64,000 nt of DNA from Azospirillum sp. TSO35-2 (GCF_003116095.1 NZ_LGRA01000021.1:2575508-2639507); one strand, 5' to 3'. Shown: positions 18,925-28,426, counted from the first letter of the stretch. Notes: generated from the letters alone by a model not told the origin. Made by a program: numbers and translations.

Positions 18925-19408
18925 AACCTTGATTCCCGTGTTTTTCATCTTTTGGTGTCTCGCTTCGACCCGGCCCGATCGCATGGCGGCGCCCCCACAG
19001 CGGCGAAAGCGATCAGCGGCATCGGGTTTCAATCGCAACCGTGCCACAGCAATCACGGCAGAGGAAGGGGACATTACTACCAATTCGTGCGGCCTTTTAT
19101 GGATTACCGCTGCGCGCAGCCCAGTCACGGCGCAGTGGGCGCTTAGTAACGGGCGGCGGCGCGCGACGCCTCATAGTGTTTTCCGGATAGATATATTCGC
19201 CAAACATGACCATGGCATAGGCGGTCATAGCGCGCCCGGCGAGCATTACCGGCACGCTTCGATACCATCACTCGACCGGCGGGCGGGAGATGACGCGTGC
19301 AGCGTCGCAGCCGGGCAACTCTGGCCCGGAACGCAAAATCTCAGGTTGCCAATGGAAGCCGAGGCCAGCCGGGCCCAGCGACCGGAGCCGGCCGGCGTCC
19401 AAACGCGG
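18925..19408. other. Intergenic region upstream of the lipoprotein gene
   Basis: About 480 bases hold no convincing ORF on either strand. The stretch is less GC-rich than its surroundings, especially about 19070-19250, and should contain the promoter for the lipoprotein-caspase pair. I could not identify a convincing -35/-10 pair. Confidence 0.5.
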
Positions 19409-19441
19409 AAAGGCCGGCGTCGTTGCGGAACGCCGGCCTTT
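19409..19441 (-). terminator. Strong hairpin downstream of flaF
   Basis: A perfect 11-bp inverted repeat (AAAGGCCGGCG/CGCCGGCCTTT) with a loop of about 11 bases starts about 20 bases after the flaF stop. The run of A/T at the stem base gives UUU on the minus strand but no longer U tract. It is probably the end of the flaF transcript. Confidence 0.65.
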
Positions 19442-19460
19442 CGAAACGGGGGTGGTCCGG

Positions 19461-19991
19461 TCAGATCGAGATGCGCAGCGATTCCCGGTTGACCGGCGGC
19501 GCGTCGGCGGCCGGGGGGGTCATCGGGCGCGGCGGCATCGCGGCGGCCGGGCGCAATCCGGCTGGGCCGGCCGGGGGAGCCGCCGCGACAGCGGGAGCCG
19601 GGGCCGGGGCCTGCGCCGCCTGCTGGGCGGCGACGAACTCGCCCTGGGCGGTCAGGCCGCTGGCGACGTTGCGGTTGATGTTGACCAGCGTTTCCGTCTT
19701 GGAGAAATCGAGGTCGATCAGGCGGGCGGTGGTTTCGCGGTCGACCAGCAGCGACAGGGCGGCGATGTTGGTCCGCACCTCCTGCGGGTGTCCGCAATCC
19801 TCTTCCGTGATCGCCGCCTGGAAGATGGTCCACAGGCGCTGGTTCAGTTGCAACGCCTCGCGGAAGGCGGTCTGGTCCTTGGCATGGCTGGCGGCGATGA
19901 TGCGGCGCGCCGCCTCCGCCAGGGCCCAGGCCTCGACGTCGCGCGGATTGTCCGAGGTCGGCTTGTTGGCGTAGGTGGGTGTCGGCTTCAT
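19461..19991 (-). CDS. flaF: Flagellar biosynthesis regulator FlaF
   Basis: The first 120 of 176 residues match FlaF: AYANKP-type start, DVEAWALAEAARRIIAASH, FREALQLNQRLWTIFQAAI, PQEVRTNIAALSLLVDRET, and DFSKTETLVNINRNVASGL. FlaF works with FlbT in alphaproteobacteria and is needed for flagellin translation and secretion. The C-terminal 55 residues are an Ala/Pro-rich extension not typical of the family. The ATG is preceded by GAGG at 7-bp spacing. No flagellin or flbT gene is in the window. Upstream on the same strand are a GT9 glycosyltransferase and lptF. Confidence 0.85.
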   Translation of the reverse strand: MKPTPTYANKPTSDNPRDVEAWALAEAARRIIAASHAKDQTAFREALQLNQRLWTIFQAAITEEDCGHPQEVRTNIAALSLLVDRETTARLIDLDFSKTETLVNINRNVASGLTAQGEFVAAQQAAQAPAPAPAVAAAPPAGPAGLRPAAAMPPRPMTPPAADAPPVNRESLRISI

Positions 19992-20061
19992 TCCAAAACC
20001 TCGGGGGAAAACCCATCCGATCGGGGCACGTTTGCCCCTTACGTTGCTGCCGAAGTGTTGA

Positions 20062-21099
20062 TCATCCAACCGGCTTTGTCAACGCAACGGGGGTAGCCCG
20101 ACCGCTTCCCGGGGGCGTTGCCGCAAACTGGTCACACGGGTTACCCCCTTCGGATCGGTCCGCCAGCAGGGCGGCGGCCACCGCCGCAACATTATCCTCC
20201 GTGATACCGTCCATCAGGCCGCGGGCCTGGCCGTCGGCGGCGACGCGGCGCAGCAGCTCGTCGCGCGGGACGCTGCCGGTGACCACCCGGCCACGCGGGC
20301 CCCACGGGCCGTAGATCTCCGGATAGCCGGGGCCGAACAGGCCGATGGTCGGCACCCCGGCGGCGGCGGCGATGTGCATCAGGCCGCTGTCGTTGCCGAC
20401 ATAGAGCGCCGCCCGCTCCAGGCAGGCGGCGGCGGCCATCGGATCGGTGCGGCCGGTCAGGTCGATGGCGCGCGGCCCCAGCGCGTCGAGCACCGGCCGC
20501 GCCCGCTCGCGCTCCGGCCCGGCCGCCAGCACCGCGACCCGCGCGCCGTCGAGTGGCCCGCCCGCCCCGGTCAGCCGCAGCGCCAGCCGGGCGAAACGGT
20601 CGGCCGGCCATTCCTTGCCCTGCCAGTTGGCGGTCGGCCCGATCGCCAGGAACGGCCCGGTGCCGGCCGGGATCAGGGCGTCGGCCTCCGCCCGCGCGGC
20701 GGCGTCGATCCACAGCCGCGGTGCCGGCGGCGGCGACAGGCCCAGCACCGCCGCGTTCTCCTCCACCTTGTGCATCGGCTGCGCCGCCTTGGCGTGGAAG
20801 GCGCGGCGCCGCGCCGGCACCAGCCGCCCGACCGCCGAGTTGCGCAGGTCGACCACCAGATCCCAGCGCGTCGTCACGCAGTCCAGCCACAGCCCGAGCC
20901 AATGGCGGGCGTAGGACCGCTTCGGCAGCGGGATCAGCCGCTCCAGCCCCGGCACCGCGCGGAACAGCGGGGCCGGCAGCGGTCCGCAGGCGATGGTCAG
21001 CCGCGCGCCCGGCCAGGCGGTCGTCAGGTGGTCGAGCAGCCCGGTCGCCAGCACCGCGTCGCCCAGCCGGTTGGAGGTGATGAAGAGGATGCGGCTCAC
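20062..21099 (-). CDS. Glycosyltransferase family 9 (ADP-heptose:LPS heptosyltransferase-like)
   Basis: The 345-residue protein starts with ILFITSNRLGDAVLATGLL and contains WDLVVDLRNS, FLAIGPTANWQGKEWP and the sugar-nucleotide region YVGNDSGLMHIAAAAGVPTIGLFGP. This is the GT9 pattern. It should act in the cytosol on lipopolysaccharide core or a related surface glycan. I chose the GTG start because it overlaps the lptF stop as GTGA and because homology begins right there; the ATG upstream lies inside lptF. Coupling to an LPS-transport permease supports an LPS role. The acceptor is unknown. Confidence 0.85.
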   Translation of the reverse strand: MSRILFITSNRLGDAVLATGLLDHLTTAWPGARLTIACGPLPAPLFRAVPGLERLIPLPKRSYARHWLGLWLDCVTTRWDLVVDLRNSAVGRLVPARRRAFHAKAAQPMHKVEENAAVLGLSPPPAPRLWIDAAARAEADALIPAGTGPFLAIGPTANWQGKEWPADRFARLALRLTGAGGPLDGARVAVLAAGPERERARPVLDALGPRAIDLTGRTDPMAAAACLERAALYVGNDSGLMHIAAAAGVPTIGLFGPGYPEIYGPWGPRGRVVTGSVPRDELLRRVAADGQARGLMDGITEDNVAAVAAALLADRSEGGNPCDQFAATPPGSGRATPVALTKPVG

Positions 21100-22265
21100 G
21101 ACACGCCGTCCGCGGCGGCGCCGGCCTCGCCCGCGGCCGCGGATCCACCGGTGCCGCCGCGCCGACGTCCGCCCTTCAGGGTCAGCCCGCGCGACATCAC
21201 CCACAGCGCCGGCAGCAGCGCGGCCAGCGGCATCGCGTACATCAGCGGCACGAAGACCGTCGCCTTGCCGGCGAGGCTGGTCAGCCCCAGCGCCCCGGCC
21301 TGCAGCCCCATCACCAGCAGCACGGCGATGGTGACGCGCGAGGACTGGCCGCGGCGGTTGAACTCGCCCGACAGCAGCGCCGCCAGCGCCACCAGGGCGT
21401 AGCTCAGCGCCAGCAGCGGCGAGGAGAAGCGGTGGTGCAGCTCGGCGATCAGGCCGCGGCGCATGCGGTCGTCCTGCGCCGGGACGCCGCCCGCCATCAG
21501 TTCGGCCGTCGAGCGTTCGCGCGCGTCGGGCCAGCGTTCGGCCGCCTGCGGCGCCACCGCCTTCAGATCGACGGCGTAGCGTTCGAAATACAGCTGCGAC
21601 AGCCGGTTGGTCTTGCGGTCCAGCTCCTGCCGGTTGCCGTCATAGACGACGAAGCGGGTGCCGTCCGGCCCGGTCTGCATCACCGCGCGGTCGCCCATGA
21701 TGGTCACCGGCTTGTCGGGCTGGCGGCCGTCGTGGATCAGCACCTTGTGCAGGTTGCCGTCGGCGTCGCGGTCGCGCAGGAAGACGCTGAAGCGGTCGCC
21801 GACCTCGTTGAACACGCCCTCGCGCAGGAACAGCTGCGAATAGTCGCTGCGCACGGTGTATTCCATGCGCACCAGCTCGCGGTGGGCGGCCGGGGTGATC
21901 CAGATGTTCAGCGCGTAGACGACGACCATCACCCCCAGCGCCATGACGATGGCCGGCGTCGACAGCGAGAAGGGGCCGACGCCGGCGGCGCGCATCACCA
22001 CCAGTTCGCTGTCGGTCGCCATCTTGTTGTAGGTGAACAGGATGGCGCCGACCAGCGCCAGCGGCAGCACGATGCCGAGGAAGGTCGGCACGGTCAGCAG
22101 CAGCAGCCACAGGAACATGCCCATCGGCGCGCCGGCGCTGACCACGATCTCGATCAGGCGCAGCGACTGGCTGAGCCAGATGGTCAGCGTCAGGCCGGCC
22201 GTCGAGTAGAGGGTGGCGATCAGCAGGTTGCGGAACAGGTACCGTTGCAGTCGGTTCATGGACAT
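21096..22265 (-). CDS. lptF: LPS export permease LptF-like
   Basis: The 389-residue protein has three hydrophobic helices near the N terminus, a central periplasmic beta domain (REGVFNEVGDRFSVFLRDRD, ALNIWITPAAHRELVRME) and further helices at the C terminus. This is the LptF/LptG (YjgP/YjgQ) layout, and the N-terminal YLFRNLLIATLYSTAG resembles LptF. In other bacteria LptF and LptG pair with the ATPase LptB to extract LPS from the inner membrane. No lptG follows here; a GT9 gene does. This may be an extra copy on a secondary replicon. A second ATG lies two codons in. Confidence 0.82.
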   Translation of the reverse strand: MSMNRLQRYLFRNLLIATLYSTAGLTLTIWLSQSLRLIEIVVSAGAPMGMFLWLLLLTVPTFLGIVLPLALVGAILFTYNKMATDSELVVMRAAGVGPFSLSTPAIVMALGVMVVVYALNIWITPAAHRELVRMEYTVRSDYSQLFLREGVFNEVGDRFSVFLRDRDADGNLHKVLIHDGRQPDKPVTIMGDRAVMQTGPDGTRFVVYDGNRQELDRKTNRLSQLYFERYAVDLKAVAPQAAERWPDARERSTAELMAGGVPAQDDRMRRGLIAELHHRFSSPLLALSYALVALAALLSGEFNRRGQSSRVTIAVLLVMGLQAGALGLTSLAGKATVFVPLMYAMPLAALLPALWVMSRGLTLKGGRRRGGTGGSAAAGEAGAAADGVS

Positions 22266-22396
22266 CGGCCGGGGCTATGCTCGGGCCGCAAGCTGACCGC
22301 CCCGGCCCGCCGGGTCAAGTGTTGAAAACCGGGGGCGGAAACACGGGGTGGGGAAAGCGCTGGCGTCCGCCGCGGCCAGCCGGTAAGACGAAGGTC

Positions 22397-24565
22397 ATGG
22401 CGACGATCCAGGACGCGCTGACCGCAGCGCTGGCGCATCATCAGGCCGGCCGGCTGGCCGAGGCCGCGGCGCTTTACCACGCCGTGCTCGACGCCGCCCC
22501 CGGCCACGCCGACGCCGCCCATCTGCTGGGGGTCGTCCATCTCCAGTCCGGCCAGCCGGAACGGGCGGCGGCGCTGATCCGCACCGCAATCCAGGCCAGC
22601 CACCGGGTCGCCGACTATCACGACAACCTGGGCAGCGCGCTGAAGGCGCTCGGCCGGCTCGACGAGGCGGTGGCCGCCCACCGGCAGGCGCTGCGGCTGC
22701 GGCCGGACTTCGCCCAGGCGCTCTACAACCTCGGCAACGCGCTGGAGGCGCTCGGCCGGCTGGAGGAGGCGGTGACCGCCTTCCGCCAGGCGGCGGCGCG
22801 ACGGCCGGGCTACGCCCGGGCGCGCTTCAACCTGGGCAACGCGCTGGCCGCGCTCGACCGCCGGGCGGAGGCCGACGACGCCTACCGCGCCGCTATCGCC
22901 GACGATCCCGGCTTCGTCGAGGCGCACGCCAACCGCGGCGCCCTGCTACTGGCGCTGGGCCGCCCGGCCGACGCCGCGGCGGCGCTGGCCCGCGCGCTGG
23001 CGCTGCGGCCCGACCACGCCCCGGCGCTGGCCAACCGCGCGGCGGCGCTGCGGTCGCTGGGCGACGGGACCGCGGCGGAGCGGGCAGCGCGGCGCGCCGT
23101 CGCCGCCCGGCCCGATCTGGCCGACGCCCTGCTGCGGCTGGGCGAGCTGCGGCAGCAGGACAACCGGCTGGGCGACGCCGCCGCGGCCTACGCCGCCGCC
23201 CTCGCCTGGGACCCGGCGCTAGCGGCGGCGCACGCCAACCTGGCGCTGGTCCGCCAGATCCAGGGGCTGCTCGACCCGGCGGAGGCCGGCAACCGCCGGG
23301 CCCTGGCGCTCGACCCGGCGCTGGCCGAGGTGCGCTCCAACCTCGCCTATCTGCTGCTGTTCCGGCCGGGGGTGACGCCGGCGGCGGTGCTGGCGGCGCA
23401 CCGGGAGTGGGACGCCGTCCATGGCGCGCCGCACCGCGGGCGCTGGGCCAAGCCGCCGAAGACTTCACCAAAATCTCCGCTGACGGTGGCGATCCTGTCC
23501 GGCGACTTCCGCCGCCACCCCGCCGGCCTGTTCGCCGTCCGCACGGTGGAGGCCCTGCCGGAGCACGACGTCCGCCTGCTGCTCTACGCCAACCAGACCG
23601 AGGCCGACGCCGACGACGTGACCGCCCGGTTCCAGCGGGCGGCGGCACGCTGGACCCCGGTCGCCGGCCTGCCGGACGCGGAGGTGGCGGCGCGCATCCG
23701 CCACGACCGGCCCGACCTGCTGATCGATCTGGCCGGGCACAACGCCCGCGGCCGGCCGGGGGTGTTCGCGCGCAAGCCGGCGCCGGTGCAGGTGGCGTGG
23801 TCGGGCTACATGGCGACCACCGGGCTGGCCGCGATGGACGCGCTGGTCGCCGACCGCCACCATGTGCCGCCCGGCCTGGAGGTCTTCTACGCCGAGCGGG
23901 TGTTGCGCATGCCCGACGCCTTCATCGCCTACGACCCGCCCGGCGGCGACGACGCGCTGCCGCTGACGCCGCCGCCCTGCCTGTCGGGGCAGCCGGTGGT
24001 CTTCGGGTCGTTCAACATCCTGACCAAGCTGAACGACACGGTGCTGGCGGCGTGGGCGGCGATCCTTGCCCGGCTGCCGGACGCCACGCTGCTGATGAAG
24101 ACCAAGGCGCTGTCCTGCCCGGCGACCGCCGCCCTGTGGCGCGGCCGGCTGGCCGCCGCCGGCATCGCGCCGGAACGGGTGACGATGGTCGGCGCCAGCT
24201 CCAGCCTGGACCACATGCGCTGGTGCGCCTCGGTCGACGTCGCGCTCGACCCCTTCCCCTTCGCCGGCAGCACGACGACGCTGGAAACGCTGTGGATGGG
24301 CGTGCCGGTGATCACCCTGCCGGGCGACACCTTCTCCAGCCGCCATTCGCTGGCCTTCCTGAGCGTCGCCGGGGTCGAGGGCTGCGTCGCCGCCGACGCC
24401 GCCGACTATGTGGAGCGCGCCGTCGCCTGGGCGAACGACCGTCCGGGACTGGCCGAGTTGCGACGGACGCTGCGGAGCCGCATGGCCGGCGGGCCGCTGT
24501 GCGACGGGCACCGGCTGGCCGCGGCGCTGGCGGCCGAACTGCGGGCGCTGTGCGCGCCGTCGTGA
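22397..24565 (+). CDS. TPR-repeat SPINDLY-family O-GlcNAc transferase-like glycosyltransferase (GT41)
   Basis: The 722-residue protein has at least nine tetratricopeptide repeats (about 10-335; e.g. DNLGSALKALGRLDEAVAAH, YNLGNALEALGRLEEAVTAF). The GT41 catalytic region follows (about 360-715): LSGDFRRHPAGLFAVRTVEAL, LLIDLAGHNARGRPGVF, VQVAWSGYMATTGL, VVFGSFNILTKLND, DVALDPFPFAGSTTTLETLWMG and LPGDTFSSRHSLAFL. Such enzymes add GlcNAc or related sugars to proteins, and some bacterial members modify flagellin. It is transcribed divergently from lptF. The target is unknown. The flaF gene nearby makes flagellin one possibility. Confidence 0.88.
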   Translation: MATIQDALTAALAHHQAGRLAEAAALYHAVLDAAPGHADAAHLLGVVHLQSGQPERAAALIRTAIQASHRVADYHDNLGSALKALGRLDEAVAAHRQALRLRPDFAQALYNLGNALEALGRLEEAVTAFRQAAARRPGYARARFNLGNALAALDRRAEADDAYRAAIADDPGFVEAHANRGALLLALGRPADAAAALARALALRPDHAPALANRAAALRSLGDGTAAERAARRAVAARPDLADALLRLGELRQQDNRLGDAAAAYAAALAWDPALAAAHANLALVRQIQGLLDPAEAGNRRALALDPALAEVRSNLAYLLLFRPGVTPAAVLAAHREWDAVHGAPHRGRWAKPPKTSPKSPLTVAILSGDFRRHPAGLFAVRTVEALPEHDVRLLLYANQTEADADDVTARFQRAAARWTPVAGLPDAEVAARIRHDRPDLLIDLAGHNARGRPGVFARKPAPVQVAWSGYMATTGLAAMDALVADRHHVPPGLEVFYAERVLRMPDAFIAYDPPGGDDALPLTPPPCLSGQPVVFGSFNILTKLNDTVLAAWAAILARLPDATLLMKTKALSCPATAALWRGRLAAAGIAPERVTMVGASSSLDHMRWCASVDVALDPFPFAGSTTTLETLWMGVPVITLPGDTFSSRHSLAFLSVAGVEGCVAADAADYVERAVAWANDRPGLAELRRTLRSRMAGGPLCDGHRLAAALAAELRALCAPS

Positions 24566-24627
24566 GCGGCGGTTGCAACGGGTGGTGGGCGGGCCATCCG
24601 GTTCGCGTCGCCGCCGCCATGACAGAG

Positions 24628-24651
24628 TTGTAACGCATCACAGATTGTAAC
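24628..24651 (+). promoter_or_regulatory. TTGTAAC direct repeat in the leader of the small Cys-rich ORF
   Basis: TTGTAAC occurs twice, starting at 24628 and 24645, a 17-bp period, in an AT-richer patch between the glycosyltransferase and the next ORF. It could be a regulator site or a -35-like element. The evidence is only the repeat and its position. Confidence 0.3.
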
Positions 24652-24730
24652 CGATCTAAATTGTCGCCATGATCAAACCATCCGGCGGATCGAAACGAAC
24701 CCCGGAGCCCCCTCTGGCCGGAGAGCATCG

Positions 24731-24988
24731 ATGGTTGATCCGGCGGCGATACGTCGCGCGATCCTCGAGGTTGAACAGGCGATCGGCGCGGCGCGGGCGC
24801 GCGGGGAGGCCACGGCCCGCGACGGCGCGTCGGTCCTGGCCCGGCTCTACACCGTCTACGCGCAGAGCGTGCTGAACGCCCACGGGGTGGCGGTCGACCT
24901 GGACGACCTGTGCTGCCGCAGTTGCCGCAGCTGCGGCCCCGGCCTCTGCGTGCGCGACCAGCCGGGCAACGCGCTGCGCGCGCTGTAG
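24731..24988 (+). CDS. Small Cys-rich hypothetical protein
   Basis: This 85-residue ORF has a GGAGAG sequence upstream of its ATG. The N-terminal 55 residues look helical (RRAILEVEQAIGAARARGE, LARLYTVYAQSVLNAHG). A Cys cluster CCRSCRSCGPGLC follows, which could bind metal or an Fe-S centre. I do not recognise the family. It precedes a PQQ-type dehydrogenase and a cysteine desulfurase, so an Fe-S or redox link is conceivable but unproven. It may be real, because the third-codon-position bias looks like that of its neighbours. Confidence 0.5.
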   Translation: MVDPAAIRRAILEVEQAIGAARARGEATARDGASVLARLYTVYAQSVLNAHGVAVDLDDLCCRSCRSCGPGLCVRDQPGNALRAL

Positions 24989-25087
24989 CATTCCCCGCCA
25001 TCCCCCCATCCGATTGGAACAAACCCGACGCCGCCACCGTTGAGCGTGGGCAGTACCCCACTGCCGACCAATGCGGGATCCCGGCGC

Positions 25088-26449
25088 ATGCGCAGCCCTC
25101 ACGCCCTTGCCCTCACCCTGTCCGCGGCGGTGGCCGCGCTCACCCTCACCGCCTGCGGCGACGAGGCGAAGCTGCCGGTGTCGGCCGGCACCGGCCCGAG
25201 CCCGACCCTGCCGGAGCCACGCTCCTCGCTGATCCCGACGGTCAACATCGCCGACGCCGTCGGCTGGCCGCAGGGCGCCCAGCCGGTCCCGGCCGAGGGG
25301 TTGACCCTGACCGCCTTCGCCGGCGGGCTCGACCACCCGCGCTGGCTGCTGGCCCTGCCCAACGGCGACATCCTGGTGGCGGAGACCAACGCCCCGCCCA
25401 AGCCGGAGGACGGCAAGGGCATCAAGGGCTGGATCATGGGGCTGGTGATGGACAAGGCCGGCGCCAAGACGCCCAGCGCCAACCGCATCACCCTGCTGCG
25501 CGACACCGACGGCGACGGCAAGGCCGACAGCCGCACGCCCTTCATCGAGGGGTTGAACTCGCCCTTCGGCATGGCGCTGGTCGGCAACGACCTCTACATC
25601 GCCGACAGCGACGCGGTGGTGAAGGTGCCCTACCACGAGGGCGACACCAAGGTCACCGCCGCCCCGGTCAAGGTGGTCGACCTGCCCGCCGGGCCGATCA
25701 ACCACCATTGGACCAAGAACATCATCGCCAGCCGCGACGGCTCGAAGCTCTACGCCACCGTCGGCTCGAACAGCAACGTCGCCGAGAACGGCATGGCGGC
25801 CGAAGAAGGCCGCGCCGCCATCTGGGAGATCGACCTGAAGACCGGCGCCCACCGCATCTTCGCGTCGGGCCTGCGCAACCCCAACGGCCTGGGGTGGGAG
25901 CCCGACAGCGGCGCCCTGTGGGCCGCCGTCAACGAACGCGACGAGATCGGCAGCGACCTCGTCCCCGACTACATGACCTCGGTCAAGGATGGCGGCTTTT
26001 ACGGCTGGCCCTACAGCTATTACGGCCAGCATGTCGACAAGCGGGTCGAGCCGCAGCGCCCCGACTTGGTGGCCAAGGCGATCCCGCCCGACTACGCGCT
26101 GGGGCCGCACACCGCGTCGCTCGGCCTGACCTTCTCGCGGCCGGGCAACCTGCCGCCGTCGCTCAGCCACGGCGCCTTCATCGGCCAGCACGGCTCGTGG
26201 AACCGCGAACCGCGCAGCGGCTACAAGGTGATCTTCGTGCCCTTCCAGAACGGCATGCCCTCCGGCCCGCCGGTCGACGTGCTGACCGGCTTCCTCGACA
26301 AGGACGGCAAGGCGCAGGGCCGCCCGGTCGGCGTCACCCTGGACCGCAACGGCGCCCTGCTGGTCGCCGACGACGTCGGCAACACGGTCTGGCGCCTCAG
26401 CGGCGGCGCCGCCGCCCAGTCGGCGGAACGGCCCAGCCCGACGGAGTGA
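25088..26449 (+). CDS. PQQ-dependent sugar dehydrogenase-like lipoprotein (L-sorbosone dehydrogenase family)
   Basis: The 453-residue protein has a lipoprotein signal (hydrophobic core then LTLTAC). A six-bladed propeller of the soluble glucose/sorbosone dehydrogenase type follows: [87 protein letters not shown] and [18 protein letters not shown]. It would oxidise a sugar or sugar lactone at the outer or periplasmic membrane face using PQQ. The substrate is unknown. An ATG 16 codons upstream is excluded because the signal peptide begins at this one. Confidence 0.87.
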   Translation: MRSPHALALTLSAAVAALTLTACGDEAKLPVSAGTGPSPTLPEPRSSLIPTVNIADAVGWPQGAQPVPAEGLTLTAFAGGLDHPRWLLALPNGDILVAETNAPPKPEDGKGIKGWIMGLVMDKAGAKTPSANRITLLRDTDGDGKADSRTPFIEGLNSPFGMALVGNDLYIADSDAVVKVPYHEGDTKVTAAPVKVVDLPAGPINHHWTKNIIASRDGSKLYATVGSNSNVAENGMAAEEGRAAIWEIDLKTGAHRIFASGLRNPNGLGWEPDSGALWAAVNERDEIGSDLVPDYMTSVKDGGFYGWPYSYYGQHVDKRVEPQRPDLVAKAIPPDYALGPHTASLGLTFSRPGNLPPSLSHGAFIGQHGSWNREPRSGYKVIFVPFQNGMPSGPPVDVLTGFLDKDGKAQGRPVGVTLDRNGALLVADDVGNTVWRLSGGAAAQSAERPSPTE

Positions 26450-26529
26450 CGAAGGGGCGGAGACCACTCCCCTTCCGCCGCGGTTGGGGCGATACTGTGA
26501 GCCCGTCGCCCCTCAGCCGCCGGCCCGCC

Positions 26530-27660
26530 ATGATCTACCTCGACCATCTGGCCTCGACGCCGCTCGACCCGCTGGTGCTGGAGGCGATGCTGCCCTGGAT
26601 GCGGCCGGACGCGGCCGGCAACCCGCACGCCGCCCACGCCGCCGGCTGGCGCGCCGCCGACGCCATCGAGCGGGCGCGGGCCGAGGTCGCCACGCTGGTC
26701 GGCGCCCAGCCCGGCGAGGTCGTCTTCACCGCCGGCGCCACCGAGGCCAACACCCTGGCCCTGCTGGGAAGCCTGCCGCCGGAGGGCGCCTGCGTCGTCT
26801 CGGCGGTGGAGCACGCCAGCGTGCTGGGCTGCCTGCCGGAGTTGCGGCGGCGCGGCCATCCGGTGACGGTGCTGCCGGTCGACGGCGACGGCCGGGTCGA
26901 TCCGGCCGCGGCGGAGCGGGCGCTGGCGTCCCTGGACGGCACGCCGGCGCTGCTGTCGGTGATGGCCGCCAACAACGAGGTCGGGACGGTCCAGCCCCTC
27001 GCCGAACTGGCCGAGATCGCCCGGCGCCACGGCGCCCTGATGCACAGCGACGCGGTGCAGGCGCTGACCACCCGGCCAATCGCCATGGGGCCAATCGACA
27101 TGGCGGCGCTCGGCCTCCACGGGCTCAGCCTGTCGGGGCACAAGATGTACGGGCCGATGGGCATCGGCGCGCTGGTCGCCCGCCCACCCTTCCGACCGGC
27201 GCCGCTCTCCCCCGGCGGCGGCCAGCAGCGCGGGCGCCGTCCGGGCACGCTGCCGACACCGCTGTGCGTCGGGCTGGGCACCGCCTGCCGGCTGGTGCGG
27301 GAGCGGCGGGAGTCCGACACCGACCGCATTCATAAGTTGCGCGACAGGCTGTGGCAGCGGCTGCGGGACGGGCTGCCGACGATCCGGCGCAACGGTGCGG
27401 CGGACGGCTTGGCCGGCTGCCTGAACGTGACCCTTCCCGGCATCGACGCCGCCGACCGCCTGCTGGAACTGCCCGACCTCGCAGCCGCCACCGGCTCCGC
27501 CTGCCACAGTGGCGCCGGGGAGCCGTCGCATGTCCTGCTGGCGATGGGGCGCAGCGCCGCCGACGCGCACGCCACCCTGCGCTTCGGCCTTGGCCGCGAC
27601 ACCACCGCCGCGGAGGTCGACGCCGCGGCGGCCCGGCTGATCGCCGTCCTCGGTGGATGA
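26530..27660 (+). CDS. Cysteine desulfurase (NifS/IscS family, class V aminotransferase)
   Basis: The 376-residue protein starts YLDHLASTPLDPLVLEAMLPW. It contains the aminotransferase motifs VVFTAGATEANTLAL, SAVEHASVLGCLPELRRRG, MAANNEVGTVQPL and HSDAVQA, the PLP Lys in SLSGHKMYGPMGIGAL, and the sulfur-carrying Cys in TGSACHSG. It releases sulfur from cysteine as an enzyme-bound persulfide for Fe-S clusters, tRNA thiolation or other uses. No scaffold gene (iscU, nifU) follows. It ends 4 bp before the convergent porin gene. The substrate assignment follows the family; an alternative is a related lyase. Confidence 0.87.
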   Translation: MIYLDHLASTPLDPLVLEAMLPWMRPDAAGNPHAAHAAGWRAADAIERARAEVATLVGAQPGEVVFTAGATEANTLALLGSLPPEGACVVSAVEHASVLGCLPELRRRGHPVTVLPVDGDGRVDPAAAERALASLDGTPALLSVMAANNEVGTVQPLAELAEIARRHGALMHSDAVQALTTRPIAMGPIDMAALGLHGLSLSGHKMYGPMGIGALVARPPFRPAPLSPGGGQQRGRRPGTLPTPLCVGLGTACRLVRERRESDTDRIHKLRDRLWQRLRDGLPTIRRNGAADGLAGCLNVTLPGIDAADRLLELPDLAAATGSACHSGAGEPSHVLLAMGRSAADAHATLRFGLGRDTTAAEVDAAAARLIAVLGG

Positions 27661-27664
27661 GGCT

Positions 27665-28426
27665 TCAGAACGTCATGCGCGCGCCGAGCTTCATCACCGC
27701 CCCGGCCGACTCCGGGCCGGTTTCCAGATTGGTGTCGGCGACCAGCTCCCAGCGCGGGGTGACCTGGTAGGACAGGTCCGCAAGGTACCGGTCGGTCGGC
27801 GCCGCCCCGTCCGGCGCGGCGCGGCGCAGGCGGAGCGACAGGGTCATGGCGCCGCGGGCGTAGGCGACGGCGGCGTTCCAGCTGCGGACCGACACGCCGT
27901 CGGCCTCCTCCTGCCGGCGCAGGTCGCCGTCCAGGGTCACGCTGCGCCACGCCAGTTGCGTGCCGACGATCCAGGATTCGCGCGGCAGGCGCCGGGACCA
28001 GTCGCGCACCCGCGCCCGGCTGGTGCCGGCGGTCAGACGGGCGCTCACGCCGCCGACGCGGGTGGTCTGGCGCACCGCCGCCTCGACCATGTGAAGCGCC
28101 TCGCGCGGGTCGGGCACTTCGCCGTTGCCGCGCGGCAGCGGGGTGTAGCTGGCCCCGATCTCGAACCCGCGCAGCATCGGCGTGTAATAGGTCAGCTTCG
28201 CCGTGCGGCCGCCCGCCGCGGTCAGCGGCTGGGCGCCGGGCGCCACCAGCCGGCTGCGGGCGCCGTCGGTCTGCCCGATCTCCAACTCACCCCAAGAGCC
28301 GTCGACGGCCAAGAAATGCTTTTGATTGGAAACACCAGCCTGATTGTAGAGAATATCCGCGGATGCCCCACCGGCCGAAAAGACCGCCATCGCTGCCAGA
28401 CATGGCATGGTGATATGTCGTTTCAT
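27665..28426 (-). CDS. Small outer-membrane porin-like beta-barrel protein
   Basis: The 253-residue product has a signal peptide ending near GGASA|DILYNQ. Alternating beta-strand pattern follows throughout (SWGELEIGQTDGARSRL, TAKLTYYTPMLRGFEIGASYTP, WNAAVAYARGAMTLSLRL). The last strand ends in Phe (MKLGARMTF), the outer-membrane insertion signal. It resembles Gram-negative porins but is shorter than the usual 330-400 residues, so it may have lost strands or be a small barrel. It lies downstream of the pxp operon terminator, in the same direction. The chosen ATG starts the signal peptide; the longer ORF form lacks one. Confidence 0.7.
   Translation of the reverse strand: MKRHITMPCLAAMAVFSAGGASADILYNQAGVSNQKHFLAVDGSWGELEIGQTDGARSRLVAPGAQPLTAAGGRTAKLTYYTPMLRGFEIGASYTPLPRGNGEVPDPREALHMVEAAVRQTTRVGGVSARLTAGTSRARVRDWSRRLPRESWIVGTQLAWRSVTLDGDLRRQEEADGVSVRSWNAAVAYARGAMTLSLRLRRAAPDGAAPTDRYLADLSYQVTPRWELVADTNLETGPESAGAVMKLGARMTF

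Noticed and set aside
19025-19060. Minus-strand GTGGCACGGTTGC looks like a sigma-54 promoter
   Set aside because: The distance between the GG and GC elements is too short for sigma-54 spacing.
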